A stretch of DNA of 9,336 bases from Paenibacillaceae bacterium (GTDB lineage Bacteria; Bacillota; Bacilli; Paenibacillales; NBRC-103111), in NCBI GenBank assembly GCA_020697475.1, contig JAJFMO010000087.1:1-9336 (forward strand). Direction: 5' to 3'. The notes under the pieces are model-generated. The model saw nothing but the letters and a program-made list of their open reading frames with translations, was not told the DNA's origin and ran no database searches. Positions 1 through 7,427 of the stretch are shown one piece after another. The translations under genes were made by a program, and so were the position numbers. Within the stretch, counting starts at the first letter, position 1. Each line of letters starts with the position of its first letter.

Positions 1-590
1 AACTGGGGCTCTCGGACAACACGCTGATCTTCTTCTTGAGCGACCACGGCGACTTGATGGGGGACAAAGATTTGCTCAAGAAAGGCGCTTACTTCTATGA
101 GCCATGCGCCCACGTGCCGTTTTTGATGAAGCTTCCCGGCGTTATTCCAGCCGGAGTCAGACGGTCGCCGCTGATCCAGCCGCATGACATCGCCGCCACC
201 TGTCTGGCCGCCGCCGGAATCGACGGCGACTTAATCGCCGAATGGATGCCGCATGCGCAGAACTTGCTGCCCCTGGCTGCTAACGAAGATGCCTCCGCCG
301 GCGCCCGTGACCATGCGGTAACGGTTTACCGCAACTGCATCAACTGGGAGCCGCCGATTCATTGCACGATGTTCCGCGACGACCGCTATAAGCTGAACGT
401 CTACCACGACAACCGCCTATCCGGCGGCCAAGGCGGCGAGTTGTACGACATGGAGGCCGACCCGCTGGAAACCGACAACTTGTGGAATAGCCCGGCGCAC
501 CAAGAAACGAAGCAGAAGCTGCTGTTCCGGCTGTTCGATTGGACCGTTGACCAAGAGCATACATACCGCCAAGGAGGCGAACAACGATGA
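1..590 (+). CDS. Type I sulfatase, C-terminal part (5' end cut by window)
   Basis: The reading frame is open from base 3, upstream of any start codon, so this is the last ~195 residues of a longer protein. It begins LGLSDNTLIFFLSDHGDLMG, the conserved 'T-x-x-x-F-x-SDHGD-x-x-GD' block of the alkaline-phosphatase/sulfatase superfamily, whose Asp-His contributes to the metal and sulfate site. It is followed by a K-K-G-x-x-F-Y-E-P segment and a V-P-F-L-M-K-L-P-G segment, both standard for formylglycine sulfatases. The C-terminal stretch GGELYDMEADPLETDNLWN matches the usual 'ELYDLxxDPxExxNL' tail of the family. These enzymes hydrolyse sulfate esters, often on polysaccharides. The formylglycine Cys/Ser motif and any signal peptide lie outside the window, so activity, location and substrate cannot be judged. 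The stop codon overlaps the next start by 4 bp, pointing to translational coupling. Confidence 0.93.
   Translation, partial: LGLSDNTLIFFLSDHGDLMGDKDLLKKGAYFYEPCAHVPFLMKLPGVIPAGVRRSPLIQPHDIAATCLAAAGIDGDLIAEWMPHAQNLLPLAANEDASAGARDHAVTVYRNCINWEPPIHCTMFRDDRYKLNVYHDNRLSGGQGGELYDMEADPLETDNLWNSPAHQETKQKLLFRLFDWTVDQEHTYRQGGEQR
571..577 (+). promoter_or_regulatory. Ribosome binding site deciding the start at 587
   Basis: AAGGAGG lies 9 bases before the ATG at 587, inside the end of the sulfatase gene. It fixes the start of the BNR protein and supports coupled translation across the ATGA overlap. Confidence 0.85.
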
Positions 591-1864
591 TCCATGAACA
601 TCCGCAACGCATTCGGCCGCTGGCCAATGACTACGTCAAAGTATACGAGTCGCCCGACGCGGCTCGCGTCTATGCCTACAGTCCGGGCATCGCCGTCCTC
701 CCAAGCGGCCGTCTGGTCGCGACGATGGACATGACCGGCCCCGGCATCGACGACATCCCCGGGCCCAAACGCGTCATCGAGCACGGCTACCTCTGGTTCG
801 GCAAAGTGTTCGTCTCCGACGACAGCGGCCGTACTTGGACGCACAAAACCGACTTTCCGTTCATGCACGCCCGACCATTCGTGGCCGGGAAGAGCCTGTA
901 CGTGCTCGGCCATTGCAACGTCTTGATGATCATCCGCTCCGATGACGACGGCGAAACGTGGAGCGAGCCGGTTGCCTTGTCCGAGTCCCAAGTATGGCAC
1001 CAGGCGCCGTCAAACGTACATTATGCCAAAGGCAACATTTATCTCGTCATGGAGCGGATCACGAGCGAAGTCGAAGGCTGGCCGGTCAGCGTCATGGCGC
1101 CGGTACTGATGCGGGGGAACGTTGACGCCGACTTGACCGTGCGCGACAACTGGACGTTCGCGTCCGAGATGATCTTTCGCGACACCATTCCCGACTCCGA
1201 GCTTGATTGGTTCGGCGCCCCGTTCCTCCCGACAAAGCGCGGGGAGACGCTGTATTTGAACCCGAAACGCAAGACACAATCGATGGGCTGGCTGGAAACG
1301 AACGTCGTCCAATTCGTCGACGATACCCACTATTTCTATGACCCGAGCGGGCGTACATTCCACTTGTGGATGCGGGCGAATACACTCAGCACCGGGTACG
1401 GGGCGATCGCCAAGGTGGTGGAGAACGACGACGGCACGATGACGACGATGCTGGAAACCGCTCCATCCGGGCGAAAAATGGTGTTCATTCCGCTGCCCGG
1501 CGGGCAGATGAAGTTTCATATCCTATACGACGAGCCGACGAAGCTGTATTGGCTTCTCAGCACGCAGGCGACCGACAGCATGACCCGGGCGGAGCTGTTA
1601 CCGGACGATCGCTTTTGGACTCCGAATAACGAACGGCATCGGTTGCAGCTGCATTTTTCGAAAAATTGTATCGATTGGTGTTTCGCGGGCATCGTGACGA
1701 TGACCGATTCGGCGCTGCAGACGCGCAATTATGCGAGCATGGCGATCGACGGCAACGATCTCATCGTGCTAAGCCGTTCGGGAGATGAACGGTCGGTTTC
1801 GGCTCACAACGGCAACTTGATCACGTTTCACCGCATCCACGATTTTCGCGGCCTCGTGTACTAA
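587..1864 (+). CDS. BNR/Asp-box repeat protein, sialidase fold
   Basis: This 425-residue protein has two clear Asp-box motifs (S-x-D-x-G-x-x-W): SDDSGRTW at 77-84 and SDDDGETW at 118-125. Such boxes sit on turns of the six-bladed propellers of sialidase-like glycoside hydrolases. A typical first-blade strand, 'SPGIAVLPSGRLVAT', is at about 32-46. No signal peptide is visible, so the protein is probably cytoplasmic and would act on imported oligosaccharides. I do not see the F/Y-R-I-P arginine motif that true exo-sialidases carry near the N-terminus, so sialic acid should not be assumed; several other exo-acting hydrolases and lyases share this fold. The gene overlaps the sulfatase by 4 bp, and its stop codon overlaps the RBS of the next gene. 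The family assignment is secure; the substrate is unknown. Confidence 0.88.
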   Translation: MIHEHPQRIRPLANDYVKVYESPDAARVYAYSPGIAVLPSGRLVATMDMTGPGIDDIPGPKRVIEHGYLWFGKVFVSDDSGRTWTHKTDFPFMHARPFVAGKSLYVLGHCNVLMIIRSDDDGETWSEPVALSESQVWHQAPSNVHYAKGNIYLVMERITSEVEGWPVSVMAPVLMRGNVDADLTVRDNWTFASEMIFRDTIPDSELDWFGAPFLPTKRGETLYLNPKRKTQSMGWLETNVVQFVDDTHYFYDPSGRTFHLWMRANTLSTGYGAIAKVVENDDGTMTTMLETAPSGRKMVFIPLPGGQMKFHILYDEPTKLYWLLSTQATDSMTRAELLPDDRFWTPNNERHRLQLHFSKNCIDWCFAGIVTMTDSALQTRNYASMAIDGNDLIVLSRSGDERSVSAHNGNLITFHRIHDFRGLVY

Positions 1865-1872
1865 GGAGGAGG
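1863..1872 (+). promoter_or_regulatory. Strong ribosome binding site overlapping the preceding stop
   Basis: AAGGAGGAGG begins inside the TAA stop of the BNR gene and ends 5 bases before the ATG at 1878. It sets the start of the RraA-family gene and ties its translation to the upstream gene. Confidence 0.85.
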
Positions 1873-1877
1873 AGACT

Positions 1878-2663
1878 ATGAGCGAACAACAGGAACATAA
1901 TAACGAACGCCAGAACGAACGCAAGTTGTCGCATAGCGACTTGCTGCAACTGAAGCGGTGGAATACGCCGACGATCTATAACGGATGGGAGCAAATAACG
2001 GCGGAAGATCGGCGGACGCACTTTAATTTGGAAGAGACGCGCGACTTCATGCCGCAGATGGGGCCGATGGTCGGCTACGCCGTGACGGTCGTGTGCGAGC
2101 CGGGCAACCCCGAGCATCAGCGGCTGCACCCGGACAACGTAAGAGCGTATCGCGAGTACGTGGCAAGCATCCCCGGGCCGAAAATCGTCATCGTGCAAGA
2201 CCTGGATAAGCCGCGTGTGCTCGGCTCGTATTGGGGCGAGGTGAACGCCAACACCCACCGGGCGCTCGGCTGCGTCGGCACGATAACCGACGGAGCGGTG
2301 CGAGACGTCGACGAGATGTGCAACGCCGGGTTCAAAGCGCTAGCGGCGCGCATGTGCGTCGGCCACGCCTACAGCTGGCCGGTGCGCTGGAACTGCGAAG
2401 TCGAGGTATTCGGCTGCCGCGTCCGACCTGGCGATCTGATCCACGCCGACAAGCACGGTTTCCTGGTCATCCCTGAGGCGGATCAGGGGCGGATTCTGGA
2501 GGCATCGACGTTCATGGATGCGAATGAATGCCGCACCGTAATTGAAGCGGGGCGTAATGCCGCGGGGCTCGCGATGAGCGAAATATTGGATCGCATGCAG
2601 GCGGCGGGAGAGAAGTTCTCGGCGGAGGCCAAGCAGAAATTCGGACGGTCGGGGGAATGGTGA
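1878..2663 (+). CDS. RraA-family protein (HMG aldolase / oxaloacetate decarboxylase-like)
   Basis: This 261-residue protein carries the RraA/dimethylmenaquinone methyltransferase-like signature. A glycine-rich active-site segment, W-G-E-V-N-A at 119-124, is followed by ALGCVGTITDGAVRDVDEM at 129-147, including the Arg142-Asp143 pair used for substrate and metal binding. The closing strand RVRPGDLIHADKHGFLVIP is at 181-199. In characterised members this fold makes metal-dependent 4-hydroxy-4-methyl-2-oxoglutarate aldolases or 2-oxo-acid decarboxylases that release pyruvate; others bind RNase E. With sugar-processing neighbours, an aldolase-type role in sugar-acid breakdown is the better inference. 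The first ~60 residues are strongly hydrophilic at the start (SEQQEHNNERQNERK) and longer than in minimal RraA proteins, which are about 160-230 residues. The protein is probably cytoplasmic. The exact reaction is not predictable. Confidence 0.88.
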   Translation: MSEQQEHNNERQNERKLSHSDLLQLKRWNTPTIYNGWEQITAEDRRTHFNLEETRDFMPQMGPMVGYAVTVVCEPGNPEHQRLHPDNVRAYREYVASIPGPKIVIVQDLDKPRVLGSYWGEVNANTHRALGCVGTITDGAVRDVDEMCNAGFKALAARMCVGHAYSWPVRWNCEVEVFGCRVRPGDLIHADKHGFLVIPEADQGRILEASTFMDANECRTVIEAGRNAAGLAMSEILDRMQAAGEKFSAEAKQKFGRSGEW

Positions 2664-2691
2664 GCGTACTGGAATGATGAGCGTACGGGAA
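2661..2691 (+). repeat. Short 17-bp-period imperfect tandem repeat
   Basis: TGAGCGTACTGGAA at 2661-2674 is followed by TGAGCGTACGGGAA at 2678-2691, differing at one base. The first copy begins with the TGA stop of the RraA-family gene. This may be a small slippage duplication or a pair of binding sites; no known motif is recognised. Confidence 0.5.
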
Positions 2692-2705
2692 AGGTAAGGC
2701 AGGAG

Positions 2706-2733
2706 TGGAGAGCAACGTTTTTATTTTTACAAT
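2706..2733 (+). promoter_or_regulatory. Weak candidate promoter before the DapA-family gene
   Basis: The 97-bp gap between the RraA-family and DapA-family genes has an A/T-rich stretch containing TACAAT (2728-2733). A poor -35 match, TGGAGA (2706-2711), lies 16 bp upstream. It could allow separate expression of the aldolase, but the -35 match is weak and readthrough from upstream is as likely. An RBS, GGAGATG at 2746-2752, precedes the next start. Confidence 0.2.
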
Positions 2734-2760
2734 AGATAAATAGACGGAGATGAAACCAAC

Positions 2761-3696
2761 ATGGAACAAATTCCTGACGGCGTATGGCCGACAATGATTA
2801 CGCCTTATACGGAATCGAACAAGATCGATTATCGGGCGTTGGAAGCGATGGTGGAGTGGTACATCAAGCGCGGGGTGGACGGCTTGTTCGCCGTGTGCCA
2901 ATCGAGCGAGATGTTCTTGCTGAGCTTGGAGGAGCGGGTGGAGTTGGCTCGTTTCGTCAAACAAGCGACGGCCGGGAAAATTCCGGTCATCGCCTCGGGT
3001 CATATTTCCGATTCCGAAACCGAGCAATGGCGGGAAATCGAGCGGATTGCAGAGACCGGCATCGACGCGTTCGTTCTTGTCAGCAACCGATTGGCAGCGG
3101 AGGATGAGAGCGATGACGTTTGGATGCGCCGCGCAGAGGCGATTTTGCGGCGTTTTCCCGAAGTGCGGTTCGGCATCTACGAATGCCCGGCCCCTTACAA
3201 ACGGCTGCTCACCCCGCAAATGATGCAATGGTGCGCTTCGACCGGCAAATTTCTGTTTTTGAAGGACACTTGCTGCGATCTTGCGCAAATGAAGGAAAAA
3301 TTGGCCGCAGTCAAAGGGACCAAACTAAAGCTGTTCAACGCGAATTCCACAACGGTGCTCGGTTCGCTTAAGGCGGGCGCTGCGGGATTTAGCGGAGTGA
3401 TGGGTAATTTTCACCCGGAGCTGTACGGTTGGTTAGTGCGGAATTGGCGGAGCGAACCGGAGAAAGCCGAATTGGTGCAGTCGTTCCTCGGAACCGCTGC
3501 GCTGATCGAGCGGCAGCTCTACCCGGTGAATGCCAAATATCATATGCAGCTGTGCGGGCTGCCGGTAAATCTGCACTGTCGCAATAAAGACGCGAGTGGG
3601 CTTACCCCGACGTTGAAGCTGGAAGTGGAGCAAGTGAAGCGGATGGGCGAGCATCTGTGGGAGACGATAGCCGATAAGAAAGCGGTTGGGCGGTAA
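2761..3696 (+). CDS. DapA/NAL-superfamily class I aldolase (DHDPS family)
   Basis: This 311-residue TIM-barrel protein is of usual length for the dihydrodipicolinate synthase/N-acetylneuraminate lyase superfamily, which forms a Schiff base with pyruvate. The Schiff-base lysine is K168 in FLKDT, and the catalytic tyrosine is Y140 in FGIYECPAP. The 'SLEER' following the pyruvate-binding loop is at 55-59. The loop itself, normally G-T/S-T-G-E, reads CQSSE (46-50). The arginine that follows the YNxPxR motif in true DHDPS enzymes is replaced by P145. Together these argue against lysine biosynthesis and for a retro-aldol or dehydratase step on a sugar acid, in line with the neighbouring sulfatase and BNR genes. 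The start has an RBS (GGAGATG) 8 bases upstream. The protein is cytoplasmic, probably tetrameric as in the family. Family is confident; substrate is not. Confidence 0.9.
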   Translation: MEQIPDGVWPTMITPYTESNKIDYRALEAMVEWYIKRGVDGLFAVCQSSEMFLLSLEERVELARFVKQATAGKIPVIASGHISDSETEQWREIERIAETGIDAFVLVSNRLAAEDESDDVWMRRAEAILRRFPEVRFGIYECPAPYKRLLTPQMMQWCASTGKFLFLKDTCCDLAQMKEKLAAVKGTKLKLFNANSTTVLGSLKAGAAGFSGVMGNFHPELYGWLVRNWRSEPEKAELVQSFLGTAALIERQLYPVNAKYHMQLCGLPVNLHCRNKDASGLTPTLKLEVEQVKRMGEHLWETIADKKAVGR

Positions 3697-3728
3697 GCAC
3701 AGCTTGAATATTTTTCATTACTAAAAAA

Positions 3729-3736
3729 GGGAGAGG
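3729..3736 (+). promoter_or_regulatory. Ribosome binding site of the lipoprotein gene
   Basis: GGGAGAGG lies 6 bases before the ATG at 3743. The 46-bp gap before the gene shows no clear promoter or terminator. Confidence 0.7.
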
Positions 3737-3742
3737 TCAAAC

Positions 3743-5083
3743 ATGCTACGTAAATCGATGTTGGTCATTCTATCTGCAATTATGGTTCTGGTCTTCGCCG
3801 CGTGCGGCGGTGGGAGTGGGGCGAAGGAAGGAACCGGTGCGGCAGGCGACCAGGGGCAAGCTTCCGGTCAGGTTGATATGGCTAAACCGGCCAACCCGGA
3901 TCCGGTGACGCTTACTTTTTATTTCAACACGGTGCTGGACGATTACGACAAATATGTCGGCCAGTATGTGAAGAAGAAATTTCCTTTCGTGACGATGAAT
4001 ATTGTGCAGAAGGAGAAGGGCAAGGAACTGACCGATCTGATCACCGCAGGGGAAATTCCCGACATCGTGTGGGAAGGGTTGACTAATATTCGCGGTTCTT
4101 TGGAGCTCAATTTGCCGATGGATTTAACGGCGGTAGCGAAGAAGCAAAAGTTCGACTTCGGCAAGTACGACCCGACGATCGTCGACAGCATCAAATCGTA
4201 CTCCGAGCATGGCGAGATCTATTACTTGCCGTTTAACGTGCTTTATTTTGCGGCACAGTACAATAAAGACATTTTTGACAAATTCGGGGTTCCGTACTTG
4301 AAAGACAATATGACTTGGGACGAGATGATCGAGGTCGGGAAGCGGATGGCCCGCAACGAAAGCGGCGTCCAGTACACGGGCTTGCAGATCAACAACACGA
4401 ACCGGATTCAGACTCAGTTGTCCAACTCTTATGTCGATTCGAAGACGAGCAAGGCGAATTTTCAAACCGACGGTTGGAAAAAAATGCTGGAGCTGCTGAA
4501 GACGGTGCAAGCGCCGCCCGGGCAGCCTGTGATCACGAAGCTCAACACGGCAGTGGTGAACTTCTACGACAACAAGACACTGGCGATCTCTCCGGATATT
4601 TTCCCTCTGCAGAACAGGGATATGGCAGCCGTGGAGAAGCAGGGGCTGAAGTGGGGCGCCGTGACGTTCCCCGTCTTTAAAGACAGACCGGGCATCGGGC
4701 CGGGCGTGTTCTCCGACGGTTTTTATGTGCCGAACGGCAGCAAGCATGTGGATTTGGCGTTCCAGATTATATCGTACTTGTCGTCCGATCCCGAGGTGCA
4801 GCTAGCCGCGACGAAAGACGGGCGGGTGAGCGGTTTGAAGGATGCGTCGATTCGCAAGCACGCGTTTGAGAACAATCCGGCGGCGAAAGGCAAAGATTTC
4901 AGCAATATTTTCAATATTAAATTTGCTCCTCCTTATTACTCAACGCAGTATGACAAAGACGGTCTGGGCATCATTAATAAGAAGGTAACCGATTATATCA
5001 ACTCGAAGAGCGATGTGAACACGTTGCTGCGCCAAGCGGACGATGAGCTCAATCAGAAGATCGCGGAGAAGAAAAGTCAATGA
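3743..5083 (+). CDS. Extracellular solute-binding lipoprotein (ABC sugar importer, family 1)
   Basis: This 446-residue protein starts with a lipoprotein signal: a positively charged MLRKS, a hydrophobic stretch, then VFAAC with the lipidated cysteine at C21. A flexible Gly/Ser/Ala/Gln-rich linker follows (about 22-45). The mature part has the layout of carbohydrate-binding family 1 proteins: a first strand with VTLTFYFN (about 55-62), then TAGEIPDIVW (101-110). It would be anchored outside the membrane and capture oligosaccharides for an ABC permease. No permease or ATPase gene is adjacent, so these must lie elsewhere, or upstream of the window. Its stop overlaps the start of the exported beta-helix gene by 4 bp, suggesting the two are made together and share a polysaccharide target. 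The sugar bound cannot be predicted. Confidence 0.92.
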   Translation: MLRKSMLVILSAIMVLVFAACGGGSGAKEGTGAAGDQGQASGQVDMAKPANPDPVTLTFYFNTVLDDYDKYVGQYVKKKFPFVTMNIVQKEKGKELTDLITAGEIPDIVWEGLTNIRGSLELNLPMDLTAVAKKQKFDFGKYDPTIVDSIKSYSEHGEIYYLPFNVLYFAAQYNKDIFDKFGVPYLKDNMTWDEMIEVGKRMARNESGVQYTGLQINNTNRIQTQLSNSYVDSKTSKANFQTDGWKKMLELLKTVQAPPGQPVITKLNTAVVNFYDNKTLAISPDIFPLQNRDMAAVEKQGLKWGAVTFPVFKDRPGIGPGVFSDGFYVPNGSKHVDLAFQIISYLSSDPEVQLAATKDGRVSGLKDASIRKHAFENNPAAKGKDFSNIFNIKFAPPYYSTQYDKDGLGIINKKVTDYINSKSDVNTLLRQADDELNQKIAEKKSQ

Positions 5084-7386
5084 ATGAGTTCGATGCCGGT
5101 GAAAAAGGTTCGGGAGAAAGCGCCGCATCGGACAGCGGAATTGTGAGCCGCAGGCGAGTGTTGGCGGCGCTTGGGACGGTCGGGCTGGCCGCTGGGATCG
5201 GCGGTGTAGCCGGGGCGGTCGTGTCCCGGTTCAGCTCCGGCGGTGCCGGGGGTGCAGGGTTAGACAAGAAGGAGGAGGCGGCGGGAATTTGGAACGCCGC
5301 CTCCTTCGGCGCGCGCGGGGACGGTGTGGCCGATGACACAGTGGCGCTACAGGCGGCGTTCGACGCCTGTGCCGGGCGCGGTGGGATCGTATGGATTCCT
5401 CCCGGGCGATACGTCTGTACGGATACGCTTGTGATCCGTTCAGGCGTTACGGTGCGTGGGGCGGGGCTCGATCAGTGGGTGCCGTCCGCTCAGAACATTG
5501 TCAAGCAGGACGATCGCGGCACGCACCTCGTATTTACGGGCGTTGGTCCGAAGAAGCATTCGCTATATGGAGTGACGAGTGTGAGCACGGGCGGTGGAGT
5601 TCGAGACAATCCGGAAACGCCGGGGTCGCCATATGAGTTGACGAATTTTTACGAAGCGGATGCGGCGGACAACAAGCCGGCGACACAGCGGAAGTTTTCT
5701 GTGGCGGTGCTGGTGGAGAACGCGGCGAACTGTGGCATCGGCGGCTTGCGGATCACCCACAGCTTCCGGGGGATCGATGCATTCAACAGCGCGACCGATC
5801 CGGGGCTGGGCGACGAATGGGACATCGGCTTGTGGGTCAAGAACAGCTCTCAAGGCCGGTATGAATTGCTGCAGACGGTCGGCTACTGGCGAATGTATGG
5901 CGTCTTGGTCACGAGCATGAACGAGTCTGCCAAAGGGAATGACGTGCCAACGGCGGAAAGCAATCATTGGGAACAGTGCGTGATGAACGGCAAGGTTGGG
6001 CTTGGGTTTCGCAGCGGCGACGTGTATCGGTGCGTCGGTGTGACCGGTGATTCGGTGCGATTGGCATGGTCGGCGAGCAACCCGTTTCCGGCGGACGGGG
6101 GCAAGTTTCGGGTTGGATCGGACACGTACTCCTATGGGAGCGCGGCGAGGGTGGATGAGAGTGTGCTGGAGCTGAAAGAGGTTAGTCCGAGCCCGTCGAA
6201 GGGCGGTGTTAAAGCCGGCAGCGAAATACGCACCTCGGCGTCCAACTTCGGCTTTGCCGGGACGATCGTGAGCGATTGCTACATTGCCGGTTTCGATCAC
6301 AGCAGCGGTGTCGTCTGCACGAACTCTGCCTTGGCTGCGCCGTTTCGCACGCCGTCGAGCTGTCTGGAAATTTCAGGCGAGCCGGTGCGCGGGTTAAACT
6401 TTATCCACTGCACGATCCAGACGCGCGAGGAAGTGTTGTTGCACCTGCACGATGCGCGGGACATCGAGTTTTTCGGTTGCTACTTCGAGTCCAAGACAGC
6501 CCGCTCGAAGATCGGTTCGTCGTTCAACGCGCCTGCCGGCGCGAGAATGATCGCCTCCCCGTTCGTCGGCAACAGCAAAGCTCCGGCGCCGGCGGGCGAG
6601 ACGAACGGGCTCGTCTTTGCGCGCTGCACCGGCACGGACTCGGTGATTTGCCGCCAGCCTTTGTTTAAGCGCACGGGGAAGACGCGTTTTGCTGCGGACA
6701 GCGGCTTGTTTACCCCGCGCGGCTTTGTCGACGATCAGCTGACTGGCGGGCAGATCGAAGGGCAGCTGCCGGTACGGCTGCCCAAGAACAAGTCGCTTGT
6801 TGTATATGACGACAACGGCAACAAGCTCGCGACCCTCGGCTACAACGAGACGGGCGAGCTCGATCTGCGCTCCGGCGGTGGCAGCGTGCGGCTGCGTACG
6901 AATACGGCGACGCGGCTGCTGGTCACCGAGAGCGACATCCGCGCATACGGCCCCATCGTGCCCGACGCCGACCGCAGCCGCGATCTTGGCGCGAGCGACC
7001 GGCGCTGGAACGACGTCTATGCGGCCGGAGGCGTCATCACGACGTCCGATGCGCGGGCGAAGGAGGCGATCCGGCCGCTCTCGGACGGGCTCGGGCTTGA
7101 GCTGATCGGCAAGCTGCGACCTGTTGTATATAAGTATGAGGAGGATGGTTCTTCAACCACCCCGGTTCAACGCGACCATTTCGGCTTAATCGCCCAAGAA
7201 GTGAAATCGGCGCTCGACGACCTCGGCGTAGACGCAGGCGCTTACGTATATGACGAGCGCACTGACCAGCATGCCTTGCGTTACAGCGAATTCGTGCCGG
7301 TGCTGATCAAAGCGGTGCAGGAGCTGCAAGAAGAAGTGGAGCGCCTTAAGGCGCAGCTGCAGGAGCGGGGCGACGGACCGGAGTAA
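5080..7386 (+). CDS. Tat-exported pectate-lyase-like beta-helix protein with C-terminal S74 self-cleaving chaperone
   Basis: This 768-residue, three-part protein begins with a twin-arginine signal, SRRRVLAALG (23-32), then a hydrophobic stretch to about 48. A possible A-x-A cleavage site is at 44-46. A Gly/Ser linker leads to a pectate-lyase-3/GH28-related beta-helix starting at FGARGDGVADDTVALQAAF (76-94), with GGIVWIPPGRY at 101-111 and further helix rungs to about 560. The C-terminus is a peptidase S74 intramolecular chaperone: RDLGASDRRWNDVYA (634-648), the self-cleavage motif S656-D-A-R-A-K661, HFGLIAQEV (700-708) and a terminal coiled coil with heptad positions L742, V746, L749, V753, L756, L760. 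In phage endosialidases this module trimerises a tailspike and then cuts itself off at the serine. By analogy a trimeric beta-helix of ~655 residues would remain. A weak RBS (GGAG, 5065-5068) fits coupling to the lipoprotein gene. Catalytic residues of the helix are not assigned. Confidence 0.88.
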   Translation: MNEFDAGEKGSGESAASDSGIVSRRRVLAALGTVGLAAGIGGVAGAVVSRFSSGGAGGAGLDKKEEAAGIWNAASFGARGDGVADDTVALQAAFDACAGRGGIVWIPPGRYVCTDTLVIRSGVTVRGAGLDQWVPSAQNIVKQDDRGTHLVFTGVGPKKHSLYGVTSVSTGGGVRDNPETPGSPYELTNFYEADAADNKPATQRKFSVAVLVENAANCGIGGLRITHSFRGIDAFNSATDPGLGDEWDIGLWVKNSSQGRYELLQTVGYWRMYGVLVTSMNESAKGNDVPTAESNHWEQCVMNGKVGLGFRSGDVYRCVGVTGDSVRLAWSASNPFPADGGKFRVGSDTYSYGSAARVDESVLELKEVSPSPSKGGVKAGSEIRTSASNFGFAGTIVSDCYIAGFDHSSGVVCTNSALAAPFRTPSSCLEISGEPVRGLNFIHCTIQTREEVLLHLHDARDIEFFGCYFESKTARSKIGSSFNAPAGARMIASPFVGNSKAPAPAGETNGLVFARCTGTDSVICRQPLFKRTGKTRFAADSGLFTPRGFVDDQLTGGQIEGQLPVRLPKNKSLVVYDDNGNKLATLGYNETGELDLRSGGGSVRLRTNTATRLLVTESDIRAYGPIVPDADRSRDLGASDRRWNDVYAAGGVITTSDARAKEAIRPLSDGLGLELIGKLRPVVYKYEEDGSSTTPVQRDHFGLIAQEVKSALDDLGVDAGAYVYDERTDQHALRYSEFVPVLIKAVQELQEEVERLKAQLQERGDGPE

Positions 7387-7427
7387 GTTAATAACCTATT
7401 CGATTTGACTATAGGGGCGGGCGTACC

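Noticed and set aside
401..1000. Reverse-strand 199-residue reading frame
   Set aside because: It lies opposite the confident sulfatase and BNR genes and its translation shows no recognisable domain; long antisense frames are expected at this GC content.
2512..3288. Reverse-strand 258-residue reading frame
   Set aside because: It lies opposite the RraA- and DapA-family genes; its translation is rich in His, Arg and Pro with no family resemblance.
5563..6300. Reverse-strand 245-residue reading frame
   Set aside because: It lies wholly within the beta-helix gene on the other strand and has no domain features.
5080..7386. Prophage tailspike gene
   Set aside because: The S74 chaperone suggests it, but no other phage gene is nearby, a Tat signal is present, and the gene is coupled to a solute-binding lipoprotein.
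7405..7410. TTGACT as a -35 box downstream of the beta-helix gene
   Set aside because: No -10-like sequence lies at the right distance; the region there is the first palindrome.
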